Assembly: GCA_007117575.1 (NCBI GenBank)
Contig: SKGH01000105.1
Coordinates: 1 to 28,917, forward strand
Direction: 5' to 3'
DNA length: 28,917 nucleotides
Source: Candidatus Kaiserbacteria bacterium
Lineage (GTDB): Bacteria; Patescibacteriota; Minisyncoccia; Phycocordibacterales; UBA918
The position numbers and the translations under genes are program-made. Shown piece after piece: positions 24,212 to 28,917 of the stretch. Below the pieces are notes generated by a model. It searched no databases. It was not told where the DNA came from and was given only the letters and a program-made list of their open reading frames with translations. How positions within the stretch are numbered: the first letter of the stretch is position 1; each line of letters starts with the position of its first letter.

Positions 24212-25672
24212 ATGGACTCAGATATATCTAAAAAAGTTGTAACTCGTTTCGCTCCTTCACCAACCGGTTTTATGCACGTAGGAAACGTAAGAACAGCGCT
24301 TTTTTCCTACCTTTTTGCCAGACAAAATAATGGCACGTTCATTTTACGCATCGAGGACACAGATAAAGTAAGAGAAGTTAAAGAAGCTATAGACCATATA
24401 AAAAAGAGTTTGTTATGGCTTGGCATTGAATGGGATCATGGACCGGAAATGCCGGCTCCATTTGGTAGCTGTATCCAATCACAAAGACTGGACATTTATC
24501 GACGTTACGCCGAATCACTATTAAAACAAGGAAATGCTTATGTGGACACATACACCAAAGATGAACTGGAAATAATGAGAAACGAAGCTGTCTCAAACAA
24601 TAAACCTTTTCTTTTTAGAGAACATAGACCAAAAAACCTTAATACTGACTGGGACCCGGAAAAGGGGAGCACCTTAAGGTTTAAAGTCAACAATATAAAA
24701 AGATACCGGTGGCATGACGAGGTAAGGGGTGACCTTGAAGCAGGGGAAGAAATGCTTGACGATTTTGTCTTAATAAAGTCCGACGGCTATCCTACTTATA
24801 ACTTTGCTCATATAGTTGACGACATAGAAATGGGGGTTACTCACATCATGCGTGGTGATGAATTTATAGGTAGTATGCCTAAGTTTCTTAGTCTCTACGA
24901 AGCACTGAATGTCAAATATCCTAAATTCGTCACCCTACCCCCAATTTTAAATGAAAATCGTACAAAAAAACTCAGTAAGCGTGATGGTTCTAAAGATCTG
25001 CTTAATTATAAAACGGAAGGCTATCTAGCTGACGCAATGTGTAATTTCTTAGCGCTAATAGGCTGGAACCCGGGGAATGATGAAGAGATACTTTCAAAAG
25101 ACCAACTAATTAATAAATTTTCAATCAGAAAGATACAGAAGGGAGGAGGGTCTTTCTCCGAAGAAAAACTTAAATGGCTAAACAAACAACATTTAAACCT
25201 GCTAAGTGATGAAGATTATAAAAACTATGCTTCATCATACGTACCTCAATCAGTAAGTGAAGATGAAGAATTATACACTCGCTTACTGCCAAGTATCAGA
25301 GAAAGAGCTCATAATGGCGCGGAAATATCAGGTTTATTTAATAGTGAAGGAGAATTAAACTTCGCGATAGAGAAACCGGAAATTGACATGTCGACACTGC
25401 CTTGGAAAAACGAACCTTCGTTAACCATAACAAAAAAAAGGTTATTAAAAGTTATCGATATTTTATCTGAAACAAATTTTCAAAGTATAGACAGCATTAA
25501 AGAGTCCGTGTGGTCGTACGCTGAATCAGAAGGGAAGGGGGAAGTATTATGGCCCATGCGTGTATCATTAACAGGCAGGGAAAGGTCTGTCGACCCATTT
25601 ACCGCTTCTTGGATCATTGGAAAAACACAAACCTTGGCAAGACTTAAATATATTTGTGATAAAATTAAGTAA
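24212..25672 (+). CDS. gltX: Glutamyl-tRNA synthetase
   Basis: A 486-residue class I synthetase that charges tRNA-Glu and, in many bacteria, also tRNA-Gln for later amidation by GatCAB. The N-terminal motif APSPTGFMHVGNVRTALF carries HVGN (22-25), and the second motif is KLSKR (253-257). LRIEDTD, the YNFAHIVDD segment and HIMRGDEFI are all typical of GluRS. The C-terminal helical anticodon-binding part (about 330-486) is present. Length is standard. The stop codon overlaps the next gene's ATG by one base (TAATG), giving tight coupling to the M23 peptidase gene, which has no obvious functional tie. Confidence 0.96.
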   Translation: MDSDISKKVVTRFAPSPTGFMHVGNVRTALFSYLFARQNNGTFILRIEDTDKVREVKEAIDHIKKSLLWLGIEWDHGPEMPAPFGSCIQSQRLDIYRRYAESLLKQGNAYVDTYTKDELEIMRNEAVSNNKPFLFREHRPKNLNTDWDPEKGSTLRFKVNNIKRYRWHDEVRGDLEAGEEMLDDFVLIKSDGYPTYNFAHIVDDIEMGVTHIMRGDEFIGSMPKFLSLYEALNVKYPKFVTLPPILNENRTKKLSKRDGSKDLLNYKTEGYLADAMCNFLALIGWNPGNDEEILSKDQLINKFSIRKIQKGGGSFSEEKLKWLNKQHLNLLSDEDYKNYASSYVPQSVSEDEELYTRLLPSIRERAHNGAEISGLFNSEGELNFAIEKPEIDMSTLPWKNEPSLTITKKRLLKVIDILSETNFQSIDSIKESVWSYAESEGKGEVLWPMRVSLTGRERSVDPFTASWIIGKTQTLARLKYICDKIK

Positions 25673-26997
25673 TGATGCTAGACATAAATAAAGTACTACC
25701 TATAATAAGCTTCTTCGCTGGAATCTTAATAATTCCATTCTTTTTTTTGATATCAAACATCAACTCTGTTTCGGCACAATCTGAAATAGAGCAACTACAA
25801 AACCAAATCACAGAGAGAAACCAAAGACTTTCACAAATCCAAGCGGAAATAGCCGAATACGAAAAAGCCTTAAGGGAAGTGGGTGCCGAGAGAGAAACTT
25901 TACAGAGAGCCATACGTCAACTAGAGCTTGAAAGACAAAAAGTAGAGGCGGACATACGTTTAACCGAACAAAAAATTGCCACCACAGACCTGAGTATCAC
26001 CAGATTGACTTATAAAATCGAGGAGACCGAGGCGAGAATAAACCTTTCTAAAGAAGCGGTGGGACAAATACTGAGGAAAGTAGACAGTGCGGATAATGAA
26101 TCAGTAATTACCGTTATGCTACGCAACGGTAACATTTCTGAGTTTTGGAACGAATTTGAAGATCTGCAGGCAGTAAGACTGGCAGTCATGAACAGCATAA
26201 ATGAATTAACCTCACTAAAGGATCAACTAGAAAATAATAAAAGAATGTCATCGGAAGAAAGAGCTCGGTTGGAGGCCTTGAGAAGACAGTATGATTCACA
26301 ACAAAATATTCTTGATGGTAACCGTAATGAGAAATCACAGCTACTTTCAGCCACCCAAAACGAAGAGGCTGCTTACCAACAAATGCTACGGGAAAGACAA
26401 GAAGCCAGTAACAGACTATTGGCTGAAGTGAGGGAAATAGAGTCACAAATCAAATTCATTCTTGACCCAAACACCATCCCACCTAAAGGTACGCCGGTTT
26501 TTATCTGGCCACTTGACAACATTAGAATTACTCAGTATTTCGGATACACGCAATTTGCCATGACCACTAATGCTTATCGTGGAAATATGCACAACGGCGT
26601 TGACTTTGGAGCGCCTGTAGGGACACCTATATACGCACCATTGACCGGAACAGTAAGAAATATAGGAAATACCGACCTGGTTCCGGGTTGTTACTCGTGG
26701 GGTAAATGGTTATTGATAGATCATCCAAACGGACTTTCCTCAATGTTTGCACACCTTAGTCACATAGACGTCACTCCCGGTCAACAGGTAAGGACCGGTG
26801 ACGTAGTAGGTTACGTAGGTAACACAGGTTTTTCCACCGGACCGCACCTGCACTACACACTCTATGTAAGTGCCGGTGTACAAGTAATGCAATTCAATCA
26901 ATTTAAATCAGTAACAGGTTGCGGTGCCGCCTTGTCACCATTTGCCGGCATAGAGGCTTATTTAGACCCGCTTGATTATCTACCAACTCCACCATAA
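25672..26997 (+). CDS. Secreted coiled-coil M23 (LytM) peptidoglycan endopeptidase
   Basis: A 441-residue EnvC-like protein. A signal peptide (about 8-35, probable cleavage after VSA) is followed by a long coiled coil (about 37-265) and a C-terminal LytM domain. Zinc ligands are intact: H307 and D311 (MHNGVDFGA) and H394 in HLHY (392-395), with H361 also conserved. Unlike EnvC, whose LytM domain is degenerate, this one should cut peptide cross-links itself. The coiled coil may position or restrain it at the septum. The ATG overlaps the gltX stop, and a second ATG follows at 25675. The last 40 residues form a short tail containing a cysteine. Confidence 0.92.
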   Translation: MMLDINKVLPIISFFAGILIIPFFFLISNINSVSAQSEIEQLQNQITERNQRLSQIQAEIAEYEKALREVGAERETLQRAIRQLELERQKVEADIRLTEQKIATTDLSITRLTYKIEETEARINLSKEAVGQILRKVDSADNESVITVMLRNGNISEFWNEFEDLQAVRLAVMNSINELTSLKDQLENNKRMSSEERARLEALRRQYDSQQNILDGNRNEKSQLLSATQNEEAAYQQMLRERQEASNRLLAEVREIESQIKFILDPNTIPPKGTPVFIWPLDNIRITQYFGYTQFAMTTNAYRGNMHNGVDFGAPVGTPIYAPLTGTVRNIGNTDLVPGCYSWGKWLLIDHPNGLSSMFAHLSHIDVTPGQQVRTGDVVGYVGNTGFSTGPHLHYTLYVSAGVQVMQFNQFKSVTGCGAALSPFAGIEAYLDPLDYLPTPP

Positions 26998-27449
26998 GCC
27001 CTGATAGGCAACTTATACATACTTTAGACGCCGTTTTATTGCTTAGCTTACACATATGGCTATCTAAGCCATAGAAAGCCAGTCATTAAATAAAAGGATA
27101 AATACAGTCATTAGATAGCTGAGCATAGAAAATTAAATCAGACTTAAAGATAAGAAAAAACCTAAAATAAGAAAAGCTATGATGTACTTATCTAAACCAG
27201 ACTTAAAACTACAATAACTAGATAAGGATATACTGAGCTACATTGAGATAAGTATAGGCGCTACCACACTCAGGAGTATTCTCAAAGCTTATGAATTATT
27301 TTAATGTCGCAAAAGATATATTGTGCGACATAGGGAATATAAGTAAGTTAGTACTCTCTTTTACTTTAACTAAACGATTATCAACTAATTTAATAAGGGC
27401 TGACTAAGGTTAAACAGCTCTAGTGTCTTCTTTATGTGTAGTTTATATA
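26998..27449. other. Unexplained 452-base non-coding region
   Basis: This gap between the convergent M23 and murI genes has no supported ORF and no member of the repeat family. Two compact hairpins are visible: TATGGCT, loop ATCTA, AGCCATA (27055-27073), and ATGTCGCA, 12-base loop, TGCGACAT (27304-27331). Short words recur, such as CAGTCATTA (twice), CAGACTTAAA (twice) and variants of TATCTAA/TAGATA. I looked for tmRNA, RNase P and SRP RNA signatures and saw none. It may hold an unrecognised RNA, terminators or a decayed gene. Confidence 0.4.
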
Positions 27450-28223
27450 TCAAACACCTGCCTCGTAACCACCTCCTTGCTTTGGTAAAGTTGTAACATA
27501 CCCTGTATGGTTTTCTATTAAAGTACCTCCCCTACTAAGCCTGTTCTCTATTTCAGGATGTCTGGTAAAATAATTTTCTAATTTATTTGGAATAATCTCG
27601 TCTTGTGAAAAAAAACTGAGTTTACCTTTATAAAGAAGCCGTAATCTAGAACTTAACAAACTATAATGAGTACAACCGAGAATTACCCCCTCACCATTAT
27701 TTTCAATATGCCTTTCTAGAATGTTTTTTAATGACTCAACCGCCTCACTCACCTCCCCCTTCTCAAGCATAGGTACTAGCCAAGGTGTGGCAACCATATC
27801 AAGCGAGACTGTATTGTCTCGCTTCATTATCTCCATAGTGTATTTATTTGAACTTATAGTTCTTTCTGTAGCTAAAAGCATCACCTTCTTCATACCTGAC
27901 TCAACCACCGTTTCGACCGTTGGTATTACTACACCAAGTAACTTACGGTCTGGATATGTATTATTAAGCCATGTGTCCTGTAAATAACGTAAAGTTCTAA
28001 CAGATGCACTATTACAAGCCAAGACCACTAACACACAACCATTTTCATAAAGATTGGCAATTCCCTTCACTGTTAAAGCACAGACTTCCGGTTCTGACTT
28101 ATCTCCATATGGTAAATTGGCCGTATCAAAGTACGCCATATAATCATATTCAGACATCCTTTTTCGAGTTGACCTAAGAATTATAAGACCACCTAAACCT
28201 GAATCAAAAAAACCTATCTTCAT
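27450..28223 (-). CDS. murI: Glutamate racemase
   Basis: A 257-residue cofactor-independent racemase that makes D-glutamate for peptidoglycan. FFDSGLGGL at the N-terminus, YFDTANLPYG (31-40), the first catalytic cysteine in ACNSAS (C70) and the second in GCTHY (C184, with H186) are all present. Length is typical. The last 20 residues (LIENHTGYVTTLPKQGGGYE) are family-like but variable. It is on the minus strand, 125 bases downstream of the SLT gene and separated from it by a strong terminator, so it probably has its own promoter. No Shine-Dalgarno is seen. Confidence 0.95.
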   Translation of the reverse strand: MKIGFFDSGLGGLIILRSTRKRMSEYDYMAYFDTANLPYGDKSEPEVCALTVKGIANLYENGCVLVVLACNSASVRTLRYLQDTWLNNTYPDRKLLGVVIPTVETVVESGMKKVMLLATERTISSNKYTMEIMKRDNTVSLDMVATPWLVPMLEKGEVSEAVESLKNILERHIENNGEGVILGCTHYSLLSSRLRLLYKGKLSFFSQDEIIPNKLENYFTRHPEIENRLSRGGTLIENHTGYVTTLPKQGGGYEAGV

Positions 28224-28297
28224 ATACTATTAAAATATCATGTTCTTCCCTACCGGCTTTATTTAGTTTATATCGAGTATTATAACTGACAAAAAGA

Positions 28298-28338
28298 AAA
28301 ATACTCGTCATATATACATAATATATGACGAGTATTTT
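28298..28338 (-). terminator. Rho-independent terminator of the SLT gene
   Basis: A perfect 17-bp stem (AAAATACTCGTCATATA at 28298-28314 and its complement at 28322-28338) with a 7-base loop. Read on the minus strand it follows the SLT stop at 28349 and runs into a T-rich tract (TTTTTCTTTTT). Confidence 0.85.
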
Positions 28339-28348
28339 CTTAAAATAA

Positions 28349-28765
28349 TCACCGAGCTGAAGCAAGAGTAGCTCCCCAACAAGGGTAAGAAGCATTCCAT
28401 GGCTGAGTTCCTTTTCTTTCGTATAAATTACGAGCATAAGCCATGTTGTCGTAAATGTTCTCAAGATCAAAACCTAAACGTTTGGCTGTGTCTCCGTGAT
28501 AAAAAGTGTTAATTTGCATTACACCTAAATCACGATTATCTACATACCCTCTTAGAACACTACCATCTGCCAACGTGTGACGGAAAGTTGATTCACATCG
28601 TGCAATATGTATCATGATAGGAATATCACTGAAATACTCCCTGACTATCGCTTCTGTATCCTCAACCGCCAACTGCGCGGTCACTACTTGAACTTCATCT
28701 CTTTTAACTATCTGACCATATTCTGATTCCCCATCATGAACCATGCTCAGACCAGCTACCATCAT
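28349..28765 (-). CDS. Lytic transglycosylase-like (SLT) protein
   Basis: A 138-residue protein whose C-terminal part has the soluble lytic transglycosylase layout: IHIARCESTFRH with catalytic E58, DLGVMQIN (79-86), and a final helix region with IYDNMAYARNLYE and a closing Trp (QPWNAS). Such enzymes cleave glycan strands of peptidoglycan. From ATG 28765 the N-terminus is too short for a full signal, but the frame continues upstream as WLILSTVVSAFMMVAGLSMV, a good signal or anchor, with no ATG before a stop. A non-ATG start or a frame error is therefore likely. A 7-bp stem with a TTCG loop (minus strand, 28817-28834) lies upstream. Confidence 0.8.
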   Translation of the reverse strand: MMVAGLSMVHDGESEYGQIVKRDEVQVVTAQLAVEDTEAIVREYFSDIPIMIHIARCESTFRHTLADGSVLRGYVDNRDLGVMQINTFYHGDTAKRLGFDLENIYDNMAYARNLYERKGTQPWNASYPCWGATLASAR

Positions 28766-28816
28766 AAAAGCTGATACTACCGTGGATAAAATAAGCCAAC
28801 TGTCTTATCTAACAAA

Positions 28817-28834
28817 TATCGTTCGAAAACGATA
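28817..28834 (-). other. Hairpin with TTCG tetraloop upstream of the SLT gene
   Basis: On the minus strand TATCGTT, loop TTCG, AACGATA forms a 7-bp stem with the stable UUCG loop, about 50 bases before the ATG at 28765. It may lie in the mRNA leader. Role unknown. Confidence 0.4.
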
Positions 28835-28917
28835 ACCGGAGTATAATAACATAAATACCGGATTTTTTAGATTATAGCATATTTCATAATTTTGTCAATG
28901 TTTTAACTATTCTGATC

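Noticed and set aside
28204..28470. Minus-strand 88-codon frame between the SLT and murI genes
   Set aside because: It overlaps the end of the SLT gene in another frame and crosses the strong terminator at 28298-28338.
1..28917. UGA recoding as glycine (Gracilibacteria/SR1 code)
   Set aside because: UGA ends csoR, the cupredoxin gene and aspS at the expected family lengths, and no in-frame UGA interrupts conserved proteins.
1..28917. tRNA genes near the four synthetases
   Set aside because: No T-arm GTTCGAATC-type sequence with a matching acceptor stem was found by eye on either strand; a tRNAscan run would be decisive.

Overview
The window looks like the chromosome of a small-genome, AT-rich bacterium of the Candidatus Patescibacteria (CPR), most likely Parcubacteria-like. 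This is inferred from gene content and style: compact genes, an aspartyl-tRNA synthetase without its GAD domain, few Shine-Dalgarno sequences, a multi-pass sensor kinase with no partner, and many proteins of unassigned role. UGA acts as an ordinary stop (csoR, the cupredoxin gene, aspS), which argues against the UGA-recoding Gracilibacteria/SR1 lineages. No rRNA, tRNA or CRISPR array was seen.

Layout. 1-116: right part of a roughly 210-bp palindromic repeat. 223-4235: copper-response operon (csoR, copA, a metal-binding/DsbD-like membrane fusion, a cupredoxin), controlled by a perfect CsoR-type operator lying between the -35 and -10 boxes. 4336-5586: tyrS. 5787-8361, minus strand: a block that looks different from its surroundings, with a zinc amidohydrolase of the AstE/ASPA family, a GCS2-family carboxylate-amine ligase, a small exported protein and a frameshifted gene. 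8362-8706: AT-rich intergenic region. 8707-12177: a probable lipid locus (PlsC-like acyltransferase, acyl-ACP-reductase-like protein) followed by a membrane histidine kinase. 12262-14639: trpS and aspS. 14906-15922: a membrane protein with a JAMM-like metal motif. 15923-16367: repeats. 16368-17801: leucyl aminopeptidase. 17859-23798: scpA, scpB, a D,D-carboxypeptidase, mraY, ftsW and murG. 23799-24211: a repeat with a second element inserted in it. 24212-26997: gltX and a coiled-coil M23 peptidase. 26998-27449: an unexplained non-coding stretch. 27450-28765, minus strand: glutamate racemase and a lytic-transglycosylase-like protein.

How the genes fit together. Two themes dominate. One is peptidoglycan: MurI supplies D-glutamate, MraY and MurG make lipid I and II, FtsW polymerises, and DacA, the M23 peptidase and the SLT protein trim or open the wall; ScpA/ScpB link this to chromosome segregation. 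The other is translation: four aminoacyl-tRNA synthetases (Tyr, Trp, Asp, Glu). The copper operon is a self-contained stress module.

The most unusual signal is the repeat family. Two 210-bp copies (15946-16155 and 23816-24128) have the same outer arms but carry their 85-bp core in opposite orientations, bounded by inverted repeats. One copy is split by a separate REPIN-like insertion flanked by an 8-bp direct repeat. Several genes also have a -10-like box exactly six bases before the start codon, suggesting leaderless transcripts.
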